Shown here: one piece after another, positions 31,144 through 42,980 of the stretch
Layout: each line of letters opens with the position of its first letter
How positions within the stretch are numbered: the first letter of the stretch is position 1
Assembly: GCA_025765615.1 (NCBI GenBank)
Contig: JAIVFJ010000162.1
Location: 1 to 64,000, forward strand
DNA length: 64,000 bases
From: Zopfochytrium polystomum
Lineage: Eukaryota; Chytridiomycota; Chytridiomycetes; Chytridiales; Chytridiaceae
Direction of reading: 5' to 3'
The notes under the pieces: model-generated
What the model was told of the DNA's origin: nothing
The model's input: only the letters and a program-made list of their open reading frames with translations
Databases searched by the model: none
Program-made: the position numbers and the translations under genes

Positions 31144-34100
31144 CTACCCTTCAGCGGGTTCTGCAACATCAGGCTGTATCTCGACAAGCTCAGTCAGTGC
31201 CTTGAGCTCGAGGCAAATTGCAGAAAAGCGGGGTCGGTATGAAATTTCCAGGCTCCAGCAGCGCTCGAACAAGCTGGCAAGCGCAGCGCCAGCTGCCGTC
31301 TCCGAATGGAACACATCTGACTGGAGCTCTTGCAAGAGGTTGCCACGCTCCTCTTGGACACTCAGTGCAGCGATGAAGTCTTGCAGGTTGATCTCTGTGT
31401 TCTCCCACGGAATGCCGTACGCGCCGGTCCAGCTTGTCACCTCAGTCATAAGAACTGCAAATGAGTACACATTGTTTGCAGAGGAGACCTGTGTATTGGG
31501 GAAACAAAAAAGGCAAGGCTCTGTTTCGATGCAAAACAAATACAAAAACAAACTGCAGAAAAAAAAAAAAAAAATACCTTTTGACGAACACTCATCAGTT
31601 CCGGAGCCAACCACAATACCGATGCAGCAGCTGCAGACGAATTGCTGCAAGTCACTGTTTCAGTTCTGATCTTGCTCAGGCCAAAGTCAGTGATCTTTGA
31701 GACAATCGAGCCATCTTGATATGTCTTTGTGAGAACGATGTTGAGGCTCTTGAGGTCGTTGTGCGTCATCTTGAGTGTGTCATGGAGATATGACATGCCA
31801 GCAGAGACTTGGATTAGGAACGTGAGACGCTGCTTGAGAGGCGTGTCCTTGTTGTCTGGGTTCAGGTAGTAGTCATGCAGGGAACCAAGTGAGGCAAACT
31901 GCGGGCGATTGGGACAGTCGACAAAAAAAAAAGAAAAGAAAAAAAATTAACACAATACAAATGCAATGAAAATGAATTTGGAATTTAATCTCATGGATGT
32001 TGCACAAACCTCCGAAACCAACGAAAAGTTGTCATCAATACTGACGACACCGTGAAATCCAATGACAAAGGGATGGTGAGACTTTTGAAGGATGTTTGCA
32101 TGGTTGATCAGTTTGAGTTTTGATTTTTTGCTCAGCTTTGACAGCTTCAGGGTCTTGACTGCGACAGGGATTGACTCCAGATACAGACCTTTGCGCACCA
32201 TGCCAAATGAGCCCTCCCCAACAATGCTGTCCCTGTTGTCTGAAACAACGAGGTCACTGCTTGAGATGGTGACGGCCTCAAGGCTAGTCGTCGGCAGCTT
32301 GAGGGTTTCCGCTGCAATGGCTTTGTGCGAGTCTGTGCCAACACCCTTGGTGAGGTTGATATCAAATAAAGAAAACAGAAGAAACCTTCAACAGTCTCTG
32401 CAACGTCAGGCTCTTCCTGGACAAGCTCAGTCAGCGCCTTGAGCTCGAGGCAAATTGCGGAAAAGCGGGGTCGGTCTGAAATTTCCAGGCTCCAGCAGCG
32501 TTTGAACAAGCTGGCAAGCAAGGAGCCGGCTGCCGTCTCCGCCTGGAACACATCCGACTGGAGCTCTTGCAAGAGGTTGTCACGCTCCTTTGGTTTTTGC
32601 AGCGCGTGGACAAAGCCTTGCACGTTGATATCTGAGTCCTCCCACGCAATGCCGTACGCGCCAGTCCAGCTTATCACCTCGGTCATTAGAACTGCAAACG
32701 AGTACACATCATTGGCAGTGGAGACCTGTGTGTTTGGAGAAGCTGTCAGGGCATTGCGTTTGCGTTTGGATGCAAAACAAATACTAAAACACATGGGGGG
32801 AAAGACAGAACCTTCTGACGAGTGCTCGCCCGTTCAGGGGCCAGCCACAATATGGATCCAGCAGCTGCAGATGATGTGCTGCGAGTCATAGTTTCATTTT
32901 TGATCTTGCTCAGGCCAAAGTCGGTAATCTTTGAGACAATGGAGCCATCTTGATCTGTCTTTGTGAGAAGGATGTTGAGGCTCTTGAGATCGTTGTGCAA
33001 AATTTTGAGCGTGTCATGGAGATACGACATGCCCGCAGAGATTTGGATCAGGAATGTGAGACGCTGCTTGAGAGGAGCGTCCTCATTGTCTGGGTTTACG
33101 TAGTAATCGTACAGGGAACCAAGCGAGGCAAACTGTGGGGTGATTGGGACCATTGACAAAAAAAAACCAGAAAAAAAAATTAATTAACACAATACCATGC
33201 AACGAAAATGAATCTGCATTCACAGAAATTGCACAAACCTCCAAAACCAACGAAAAGTTATCATCGATGTTGATGACACCGTGAAATCCAATGATGAAGG
33301 GATGGCGAGACTTTTGAAGGATGTTTGCCTCGTTGATGAGTTCAAGTTTTGACTTTTCACTCAACTTTGCCAGCTTCAGGGTCTTGACTGCGATGGGGAT
33401 TGACTCGAGATACAGACCCTTGCGCACCATGCCAAATGAGCCCTCCCCAACAATGCTGTCCTTGTTGTCAGAAACAACAACGTCAGTGCTTGAGATGGTG
33501 ATGGCCTCAAGGCTGGTTGTCGACAGCTTGAGGATTCTTGCTGCAATTGCCTCGTGCGAGTTTGCGCCAACACCCTTGGTGAGGTCAATGTCTAATTGAG
33601 GGAACAACATTCAGTAAGAAACAGAAACTTGTCAATGAAAAGAAGCAAAATGGAGTCAAAAAGCACAACAAAGTAGCCACTCACAAAGCTGGCCAGCAGT
33701 CACAAATGCCGCTGCACTAAAGACCACATTCTCTGTGCTGGCCAAGCGCACAGGGATGATGGGCTTGTGGATGTCGTTTGCAAACTTGATCTCGAGCTTG
33801 CAGTTGTGGGAAGCAATGTAACTGTCTGAGAGGAAGGCGACGACGACTGCAGCGCGCCGGATGCCGTCAATCATGGCCTCGTTGATGTCGCTCCCCATGT
33901 TCTTTACATCGATCCACACACGCACATTCATGTGCTCCAGCTTGGCAACCAGTGGGCGCACGAGGTCCTTGTCGGCCCAGGCGTAGCTGATCATGGCCTG
34001 TTACGTGGGCAGAAGGAAAAGCGGAAAGAAGGGTGGGGTTTCGTGTGGTTAGATTCGAGGCAGTTGTGTCTTTGTCAGTGGTCAAGAAGGTTTGTCATTG

Positions 34101-34191
34101 TTAATGGGGAAACTTCACGCGAGCGCCAAATGAGCAAATTGAGGGCCCAAGTGATGGTTTGATGGTTTGGCATGAGGGAAAAGAGAAAAGG

Positions 34192-34222
<31 letters not shown>

Positions 34223-34535
34223 AGACGTCTTTGGACGGTGGTGGGCTCGGCGGACTCACATCGTAGTCAAACTTTTTCTGCTGAGCAGCGTGCGGGGCCA
34301 AAGCAGGCTGGGCGCCGCGGGGAGGGCGTCGTCGGCCCATGACGGGAGCGGGGGCGGCGGCGGGCACATGGCCGTGGCCGTCGTGGACGGTGGCGATGTC
34401 GGCTGGGAGGGCCAGCAGCTGGTCGATGGTCAGCCCTTTGGGGATGGTGGCGAGGCGGCGGAGAACTCTGCGGGAGTCGACCCCGTCGTTGTCGTCGGCG
34501 GCGGCGGGAGGGGGAGGCGGGATCGGCGGCGGCAT
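31144..34535 (-). CDS. TIR - tandem TKL kinase protein (8 exons)
   Basis: Exons on the minus strand: 34535-34260, 33997-33685, 33591-33239, 33132-32812, 32725-32386, 32332-32010, 31898-31578, 31488-31144; 863 residues, all phases consistent. Exon 1 encodes a Pro-rich start, then the motif LTIDQLLALPAD. Exon 2 is the TIR domain (MISYAWADKD; SDSYIASHNCKLEIKFA). Exons 3-5 are kinase A with GEGSFG, VAVK-type Lys (IAVK), NEANIL, HNDLKSLN, DFG, APE and ANDVYSF. Exons 6-8 repeat the kinase (B), joined by a predicted 53-bp intron that removes the old start of the kinase exon. In kinase B the helix-C Glu is His (INHANIL) and the F-helix Asp is Asn (ANNVYSF). It ends at a TAG 14 bases before a copia LTR, with no LRRs. 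Paralogue of the gene at 5302-9874. Function inferred as signalling or immune-type receptor. Confidence 0.82.
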
Positions 34536-34579
34536 CTTTATCAACGTGCTTTCTTTTTTTTTGTCTTCTCTCTTCGTTC

Positions 34580-34589
34580 TTGTCGACAA
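34580..34589 (-). promoter_or_regulatory. TTGTCGACAA palindrome upstream of the second TIR gene
   Basis: Perfect 10-bp palindrome 45 bases before the start codon, preceded by TTGTCTTCTC at 34561. The same combination lies upstream of the first TIR gene at 10295-10304. It may be a transcription-factor site or simply conserved 5' leader. Confidence 0.4.
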
Positions 34590-34775
34590 AAGAGTGAGTG
34601 AGCGAGCGAGTGTGGCGACAAGGAAAACAACTGCGAAACTTGGTCGGAAAAGGAAAAAAAGGAGCGAGAACGACACCGGGAAAAGGTAAGGGAGCAGCGG
34701 CGACGAGTAAAAGAAAAAAAAAGGAAGCACATCGAAACGGACTCCCACGAGTCCAAGCCCTCCCCTTGCGCGCTC

Positions 34776-37700
34776 TCACGACGCGCCCCCGGCGTCTCCG
34801 TCACCATGATCGCCGTTCGTCGTCGTCGTCGTCGCAGAGACGTCGTGCATGGCGCCGATTCGGTACGGGACACCAGAGAGCATGAGTTCGCGCCACTTGT
34901 TTTCGTTCTTGCGAACGCCCTCCAGGAGAAAGTCCGCGCGCGGGCCGAGGAGCGCGCAGAGCGACTCGTACGCCGGTGTCACGATCGAGGCGTAGAAGCC
35001 AACCTGTTTGGGGGGTTTTTATTGGGGGGTGGGGCGTCGAGCATTGAGCAGGAGGCTGCATTTTGCAATCGCTCAAGCAATGTGGACAAGCCCCAAAAAA
35101 GCCAGAAAGAAAAAAGTGCACCTGCAGCCGCGGGATCTCGGGCTCGTTGTCCGGGTCCATGACAGGCGCCGAAATGGGCACGCCAAGCTTCTTTTCCTCG
35201 TGGCCTTGCGCGAAAAACTCGCTGTAGCTGTTGGTTCCACGGAACAAATGTTTTTAGATCGTTCGGGCGTGTGTCTACGTTCGCACACTGGGTTTGCAAT
35301 CCACCCTCTCCCCCAAAAAAACGCCCCTTGTTCGCTCAAAGACTCACACAGCGTCAGCGGTATGCTGAACGTCGTCCCACTCCTTGTACATGGAGCTCAG
35401 GTCGGTGCACGTCATGAGGATGCCGAGTAGGAGGTTCTTGTGCTCCGGGTTCGCGGAGTCGTAGTTGCCGGCGGCAGCGAGATCGTTGACGGCTTGTTTT
35501 GTCTTGAAGTAGACGGCGAGGTCGGTGGCGAGGATGCAGTGCTCGAAAGTTGAGAGGCAGCGCTTGTAGTCTTTGGAGGGGACTTTGTCGAGGATGTTTA
35601 GGCCAGAGGTATTGAGGATGGACATAGCGCTGTTCGGAAGTCGGGCCGTGGCGCGTCAGTATTGAGGGGGTGGATGGGAAAGCGGAGGGGATACAGCTCG
35701 CAAATAAAAAAACATTCAAAAAGGATACTTTACTGGTTGAAATGGTGCCTCTCCATGATCGACGACGAATAAAAGCTCGCCAACGCGGTCGCGGCCGTCT
35801 TCTGGAACGCGTTGTTCGTTCCACGGTGGTCAATATCATGATTGAGTGCGGCCAAGAACATGGCAAAGGCGTCGACGACGTCAAAGGAAAAAGGCTGGAG
35901 TAAGCCCCTGGAGAGCATCATGTACAGTCCGTGGACGACGCTGACGGCGTGGGTAAAGTTGTGGTATGCGACGGGGCGATAGTTTTTCCGGACAGTGAGG
36001 ACGTAGAGAGAGACCGTTTCCGAGGGGATAGAGAAGACGGAGGGGAAGCCGAGGTCGTTGAACATGCGGCAGACCGTGGCTGCCAGGCGGTCGTCGGTCG
36101 GGGAGAAGTAGTGCGGGTCGAAGAAGGGTTCCCGCAGGAGATCGATCGTGAAGGGCCGGCCCTTGTAGTGGCAGGCCCCTCCTGCTGGTTGCGCGTTGCG
36201 GTTTGCGGCCGCGAGGGAGTCCAAGGAGTTAGAGGACCTCATTGTCGACTTAACGGCGGCAACAGCGGAAGACGGCTGGTGGTCAGGCGCCGGGTCGTCC
36301 GGGGCGTCTGACCAGAGGTTCTTCGTCGCCACGGCAAATCTCTGGACGTCGTCGTCGTGAGCGACGGTGTGGTACGCCATAATGTCGATGGCGACGGCGA
36401 GCTTCTGGCGCTGTCGCTGGAGCTCTTCATACGTGAGGGTGCGGTGCAGGGCCAGGCCACAGAACGCGGCAAAGCCCTGGAAGAGCTCGACATCAGTGGC
36501 AGGAAATGGAACGATCGCCTTAGTTTTGGGCATGATCTTGTTGAGTAGAACCGCGACCCCGACAATGTTTTTGGACGGGCCGAAAATCGGGCAGCATAGC
36601 AGCGACTGAGTGCGATACCCGGTGGACTTGTCCGTCTGTGCGGGGATGAACAGTTGAGTGGGGCGGTCGAGGTCGGTTAAAAGTTTTAATTTTATAGCAA
36701 GCAGTAACAACAAGCAATCGCAATCGAAAAATGAGAGCGCAGCAGCTAAGAAAAAGACGGCTCAATGTACCGCAAACACAGAGCCACCGTGCCCCGTCGC
36801 ACACAAACTCTCACCTTTGAATCGAATCTGGGGTCTTCATAGGCATCTGGCAGATTGACCAAGACACCAGTGGTCGCGACGTACCCAGCGACGCCCCTGT
36901 TCATGGGGATGACAATCTTGCTCGAGTCGCTGCCGTCAAAGACGGTCGAGTAGAGCGTGTTGTTGGAGTTGTCAACAAGGAAGATGGACGCACGATCGGC
37001 GCCCGTCAGGTCGCGGGCGCGCAATATGATTTCCTTGCAGAGGCCAGAGGAGCTCTCTTCGACATACAGTGAGCGCGCCAGGCTGAGGAGCTCTCGCGAT
37101 TTTTGCGCTTCGAGGACCGCAGCGCGCTCTTGCTGCTTGAGACGGCTGTAGACTTTGGCGTTCTCGACGGCTTTTTTTTTTTTCGTTTCGTGAAAGGAAA
37201 ACAAGAAAATTAGAGCGTTTTGCGACAGAAGATTGGGAGAGCAACTGCAGCGTGGAGTCGCTCAGAGACACTCCTTACCGACACCAACAGTGACCAAAAA
37301 GTCACGGAAGTTTTCCACATCTTCGTCGTTGAAATAGAGCGGGCCGCCGTCCGTGGGGGAGGTGCTAGGGATCTTGTTGAGGAGGGAGGCCACTCCGATA
37401 AGGCGGCCGCGCGGGCACTCTTTCGTCCGCCCTCCGAATATAGGAAGGCAGAGCACCGACTTTGTTCGGAAGCCCGTCTGGACTTGCCATGGCGCGCCAA
37501 CACAAAGTCTTCGTTAGTGGAGGAATGAGGCGACATTTTTTTGGCTTTCTCCCTCTTTGGGCGCACACTTTTCCTTCACTCCCCTCCAAACTCAGATGGG
37601 ATGTGCGGTTGGGCCCACAGCTTACCCTTGCATCAATTTCGCGATTGAATCCCGGGTAGAGGTACGCGTCTGCCACGTTAAGACCCTTTTTCGTTTCCGC

Positions 37701-38618
37701 GACGGTGCCGGCAATACCGACGCCGATTGGAATCCTGACAGTCTCCTCGTCGTCCATCTGTTCATCATCTGCATAGTCCGCGGCGTCGACGGCGGCCGTC
37801 GTCAGGGGATGGTAAGCGGAGCCGTCGTTGGCGGTCCCGTGCGCGGAGTGGTCGTTGCCACGAAAGCCATCGCCACCCTCGTTGCTCCAACTCGCTACGC
37901 CACTGCCCTTCCGACCACCACCGCCCCCGCCATCGACGTCGTCGTCAGAGCTTTCGGTCAGGACGACGGCGTTGGCATGGGACAAGCCGGCCGAAGACGA
38001 CATGCGCGAAACCTTGGTGGGCAGGTTGAAGAGGTCTTCGCCGCTGTGCATGGCGGACCACGAGCGTTTCCCGCGCTTTCGGGCGGACGTGCCAGTGCGG
38101 CGACTGCTGCTGCTGTCGCTGCCGCCATTGCTATCGCTCGCCCGGTCGTCGTCGTCGTCGTCCGAGGCGGCAGGGCGAGGAGCGAGGTAACGCGATCCGA
38201 CGTTCCAGGCTGCCGAGTAGAGTTCGTTCTTGGACTCGTCGACGAGGAAGACCGAGCAGCGTTCGGCGCGGACAACAGTGACAGCAATGGAGAGGACACG
38301 GGAGAGGATGGTGCGGAGGTTAAGAGAGGCGTGGACGGAGCGGTAGTAGTAGAATAGGAGGTCGGCCGGCAGTCGCTGCAGTCCGTCCTCGTGGGTGTGG
38401 TGGTGGAGACGGGTCGGGGAGCCGGCCGACGACAGAGGAGAGGTCGGGGAGACGGCGGCGATGGCGGCGGCTCCTGCGCGGGATGTGGTGGTGTTCGTGG
38501 TGGTGATGGTGGTGGCGTCGGTGGCCGAGGCGACGGCAGGCTTGAGATGGGCTTCGAATAGGTGAAGGGCTTCTGACGGGTGCTGTGCGATCCATCGTCG
38601 AACGGCCTCGGAGTCCAT
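34776..38618 (-). CDS. Tandem-GAF cyclic nucleotide phosphodiesterase
   Basis: Seven exons: 38618-37626, 37477-37279, 37170-36815, 36635-35734, 35629-35348, 35227-35122, 35003-34776; 1021 residues. GAF-A spans exons 1-2 (SVFLVDESKNELYS; LLNKIPSTSP followed by FNDEDVENF) with a ~150-residue low-complexity insertion. GAF-B spans exons 3-4 (ASIFLVDNSNNTLYS; LLNKIMPKTK then FPATDVELF). The NK...F...D pattern typical of cyclic-nucleotide-binding GAFs is present in both. The C-terminal class I PDE domain has YHNFTHAVSVVHGLYMML, the metal HD in ALNHDIDHRGTNNAF, the MERHHFN helix, and the metal Asp in TCTDLSSMYKEW. It should hydrolyse cAMP or cGMP, allosterically controlled through the GAFs, as in animal PDE2/5/6/10/11. 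This class is not found in the common yeasts and fits a zoosporic fungus using cyclic nucleotides in motility or light responses (inference). Confidence 0.92.
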
Positions 38619-39372
38619 TTGGGGGAGGGGCTGTGGTGGGCACTGAAAGTTGATGGAACCAAATAGAGAGAGAGTGAGTGAGAGAGAGTGAGGCAGCGTA
38701 CGAGTAAGAGTAAGAGGGAGGCAGAGGAGCGGGTGGGGTGGGCAGATCTGGGCCACCGCGAGCCGAGACGATGAAGATGGTGAAGAATGGAATGGTCTTC
38801 GAGATTTGGGGTGTGGGGGAGTCGTGTCTGTCTATCTGCCTGTCTGTCTGTCCCTCTGGTGGGAGTCCGTCTGTCGTTCTTGTCCAAGTCTCTCCTCCTC
38901 CCTTCCTCGAGTGGAAAAAGTGTGTCCAATCCCCGCTCTGTGAGTTTTGCGGTGACGTGGTGTCGAATTGGGTGGAGGTGGGCGTGGTGGCTGGGCTGGG
39001 TTGGAAAGACGAACCTGAGCGAGGAGAAGGACTGCGGAGGCGGGGAAGGGGGCAGGTCGGGACAGCGGCTGTTTGGTGGCGGAGGGGTGTGTTTTTGCGC
39101 GTAAAGGACCAGCGCTGCTCCCGCGCGCTTGCGTGTGGGGGGAGGTTGGGTGTGGCGGAAGGGTATGAATGAATGAAAGTACGGATGGATGGATGGAAGG
39201 ATGCTCGCTCGGTCTGGTCTGCCCAACGAATGCCGTGTGTGCAGACCGCTGCGCGAGCTTTCTTTGGGCCGTCCGGCGCGATCGCCGTTTCCAGTTTTGG
39301 GTTTCTTGGTTCGTGTGCTTTTCGTTCTGGAAGGAATATGCAGTTACTTGCGACGGGCGGTTCGATCGCGCG

Positions 39373-39375
<3 letters not shown>

Positions 39376-39443
<68 letters not shown>
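39376..39443. repeat. (GA)n microsatellite
   Basis: GA run about 68 bases long with one interruption. Confidence 0.95.
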
Positions 39444-39446
<3 letters not shown>

Positions 39447-39694
39447 CAGGCAGAGAGAGAGGAGACAGAGAGAGAGTGTGTGTGTGTGTGTGTCCACGAA
39501 ATCGTCCCAGGCACTTCCGCCAAAGATACGGAACCGGGCACACAGCAAATTTACACAGCTCCGGCAAACAAGGGGCGTGTTAGCACAAGAAACACGAAGA
39601 CGCACCAGTGACATCATTTGCGGAAGCGGGAGGGTTCGTTCTGCGTATGTACCCATTGGAGAGCTGCGGCCACACTAAATAACAACATATCACA

Positions 39695-39764
<70 letters not shown>
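39695..39764. repeat. (CA)n microsatellite
   Basis: Nearly pure CA run about 70 bases long. Confidence 0.95.
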
Positions 39765-39767
<3 letters not shown>

Positions 39768-40135
39768 ACACAGACACATACACACGCACAATCACCAGAA
39801 GTTACGTGCCTCTCTTTTTTTATTTTTTTAGCTGCATCAGAGCCATTTGTAGAACCGGAGGGGTCGAGAACACCCCTTTCGCCCCCAACCAAGCCCCACG
39901 ATCTCTCTTTCCTTTGCAAGAGAAAACAAAGTGGGACGGGAGCGGGAGGTAGGGGAGAAAAAGGAAACAAAAGAGCAAAAGCAAATGAAGGGCTGTGCGA
40001 TACAAAAGAAGGCAGAAAGAGCAAAACACAAGACAGGGAGCGGAAATTAAAAAAAAGAAAGGAAGGAAGGAGCGGCCATGGTAGCACGAGAAAGCGAGCC
40101 AGGAAGTGGACCCGGGAGGGGAACAGAAAACCCCT

Positions 40136-40172
<37 letters not shown>

Positions 40173-40345
40173 AGAAACAAAGACAAACACAAAGGGATGG
40201 CGCATTTGTGACGAGTGCAATCGAGAGTGAGAGGGAAAAGGGGAGAGAAAAAAAAATAGGCAGCCAGAAACAGGCGCTGCGGTGCCTTACAGACACACTG
40301 CAAGGCCCTCAACCCACACCCAACTACCCATCCCGCCTGACCGCT

Positions 40346-42070
40346 TCAGAGGATCCTCGTCCTGATCGAATGCGACAGCACGGCCAGCTGCGAGACGACC
40401 TCCGTCGCCAAGTCCTCAGCCTGGACGTCGACGACGAGGTAGCCGACGCCCTCCTTGGTGTCGAGCACCTGCTTACCGACGTTGTAGTTTCCGACGACGT
40501 AGTCGATCTCGCGCAGCACGCCGCGGACGTTGCGGTGGACGTTGCAGATGCGGCGCACGCCGTCCTGGAGCGGCCACGACGCGGCGATGGAGGGGAAGTT
40601 TGCGGCGCCGACGGTGCTGCCGCGGTGGACAAAGTGCGCGAGGGACGTGGCGACCTCGTTCGCGATGCGGATGGCGGACTCGCTGGTTTTGTGCGAGGAG
40701 AGCGATGGCGTCAGGAGCACGTTCTTGAGGTCGCGAAGGGGCGCCAGGCCGGCGTCGGGCGCTGGCTTGGGCGTCTCGGGGGTCGGCGCGGGCGGCGACG
40801 GCAGCGCGTCGATGGCGGCGCCGGCGAGGTGGCCCGACTTGAGCGCGTCCGCGAGCGCGGCAACGTCGACGGCGTCGCCGAACGAAGGGTTGATGAGGTA
40901 GCTGCCCTTTTTCATGGTGGCCAGCTCCTTCTTGCCGATGACGCCCGTGTTCTCCTTCGACGGCTCGAGGTTGAGGACGACGTAGTCGCTGACGGCGAGT
41001 ACGGCGTCGATTGTTGCGCGGGACTCGGCCCGCCCGATGGGCATCACCGCCTGCTCGTCCCAAAACACAACGCGCATGCCCATGGCCTCCGCCATGACGC
41101 CGAGCTGGCCACCCAGCCGCGTGTAGCCCAAGATGCCGAGGGTTTTGCCGCGGATCTCATAGCAGTTTGCCGATACCTTGTTCCACTCGCCCTCGTGGAT
41201 CTCGCGCGAACGGTCGCCGATTTGCCGCGCCAGCAACACGATAAAGGAAATGCAGAGCTCGGCAATCGCGTTTTGGTGTTGGAACGGTGCATTGAACACG
41301 GGAATCTGCGAAAGCGAGGCAGGTGTGGTGGAGGTGTGGAAACGAATAAGATTGATCAAAGATCTGATCAAGACAATTTTTTTTTCTTCTTTTCCTCTCC
41401 CAACTTACTCCCATGGTCTGCGCAGTGTGGAGATCGACAGACTGTGTTTGGCCGCCAAAGACGCCGATCGCAAGGAGGCGATGCGCGGAGCGGATCACTT
41501 CGTCGGACAGGTAGAGGTCTTCGCGGTGGTCACTGGAAGGAGTGGAGGTTGAGGAGAGGAGGAACAAGAAGAGGGGAGGACGGGGTTGGAATCAGTGATC
41601 AGCGATCGTGTAGTCAACGATACCCCATCTTCTTGGCTTACTCGAGGCAAACGAGGTGGTAGTCCGAGATTCTCCGGACGAGGTCAGCCTCCGACTGCGG
41701 CTCGTACGCCTCCTCGACCTAGTCGTGTGTGTGAGCGTGAGTGTGTGTGGTGACGATCCAACCCAGGAACAAAAAGACACCGCACACGTAACCCACCCAA
41801 GTACCGCACGCAAAGAATCCCCTCCCATCCCCCTATCCCAAAAAAAAAAAGAGCAACAAATTAAAAACGCTCTCGCCCGCCCCGCCTCACCGTGAATCCA
41901 GCGTCAATGAGGATGTCGAGGGCGGCCTGCGGCAGCGGGTCCAACAGGAGCGCGCGCGACTCCTTGAGCAGCAGGTTCGAGATGCTGCCGCCGAGGCCCG
42001 GGCTGGGCGGGATGCTGCTGCCGTTGCCGCCGTGGGCGAGGCGGGAGGGCGTGGAGGCTGGCGACGGCAT
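40346..42070 (-). CDS. D-3-phosphoglycerate dehydrogenase-like protein lacking catalytic residues
   Basis: Four exons, 42070-41891, 41718-41642, 41532-41409, 41305-40346; 446 residues, close to the fungal Ser3/Ser33 length. The fold is clear: a substrate-domain start (LPQAALDILIDAGFT), IPVFNAPFQHQNAIAELCIS, LGILGYTRLGGQLGVMAEA, GMRVVFWDEQAVMPIGRA, and a C-terminal ACT domain (RICNVHRNVRGVLREID onward). But the family's catalytic positions are changed. Arg in N-A-S-R-G is Phe (INPSFGD), Glu in the P-x-E-P segment is Pro (ALPSPPA), and His of T-P-H is Ser (LLTPSLSSH). The second Gly of the G-x-G nucleotide motif is Thr (GYTRLG). It is therefore probably not an active serine-pathway enzyme but a non-catalytic relative, perhaps a regulator. 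Confidence 0.85.
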
Positions 42071-42980
42071 ATTTCGTTGGGGGTGGTTGGTTGTTTTGGT
42101 GGGGGGGTGAGGACTTGCTTGCTGATCTGTTGGGCTGCGGATGTTTGGGGCGGCGGCGGCGTCGGGCGGTGTCGAGCGAGCGAGTGGGACCTCTCTTTCT
42201 TTGCTTTTTTGTGGGGGGGTTTCTTTCCCTTTCTTTCGTTTCTTTCTTTATTTTGTTTTGGGGGCGCCTGCCTGTCGTTCTCTCGCTCTCTGTCTCTCTG
42301 GGCTTCCTTCTACAATAATTGAACGAAAAGACAGGAATCATCACTGTTACGGAGTGGAGTTTTTTTTTTTTTTTCATTCCCTTTTTGGGGCTCTTCAGGC
42401 ACTCCTCACTCCCTTTCTGTCTCCATCCCTGTGCTCGTCGCACCCCAACATTTGGAGGTACGCTCAATGACGATGGTGATTCCAGCACCGCATTTTTCTG
42501 CACGCCCCCCAAACAGATCTGATCCTGTCGGCCAATCAATCAACGCTGCGAGTTTTGGGCAACGCGTCGCGTGCAAGGGTGCTCCTACACGTCGAAACAC
42601 CCCCAGCGATAGAGAGGGAGAGAAAGAGAGAGGGGGAGAGCGCGAGAGAGAGAGTGTGTGTGATCTACCAAGAAACGGACAAAGAAAAATGAGCGCTGCT
42701 TGTGTAAAGGACCGGTGAGACACGGGAGGCTCGTTCTTCTCGGGAATCGATGGCAAACGACGCTCGCCCGGCAACATCCTCACCCCAAATATCGAGAAAA
42801 GGTCTTTCTCTCTCAAACGCGCGCCGCGGCGCAGCCTCAACAGAACATTCCCTCCATCTCCATCCAACTCGCATGCCCCAAACACCTCACAACCTAGTTC
42901 CCACGAGGGCACAACAAAAAAATCGCCCGCACAAAAAAAAAACAATGCGACACAAAAACATGGGTAGACGAATCAAGGGT
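42071..42980. other. Spacer, no gene seen
   Basis: 5' flank of the dehydrogenase-like gene and 3' flank of the uS3 gene, with T-runs and a GA-rich patch (42605-42660). Confidence 0.6.

Larger units (their letters stand above)
38619..40345. other. Microsatellite-rich spacer, no gene seen
   Basis: Upstream flank of the PDE gene and downstream flank of the dehydrogenase-like gene. Long frames here are translations of GA/CT and CA/GT repeats. Confidence 0.6.
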
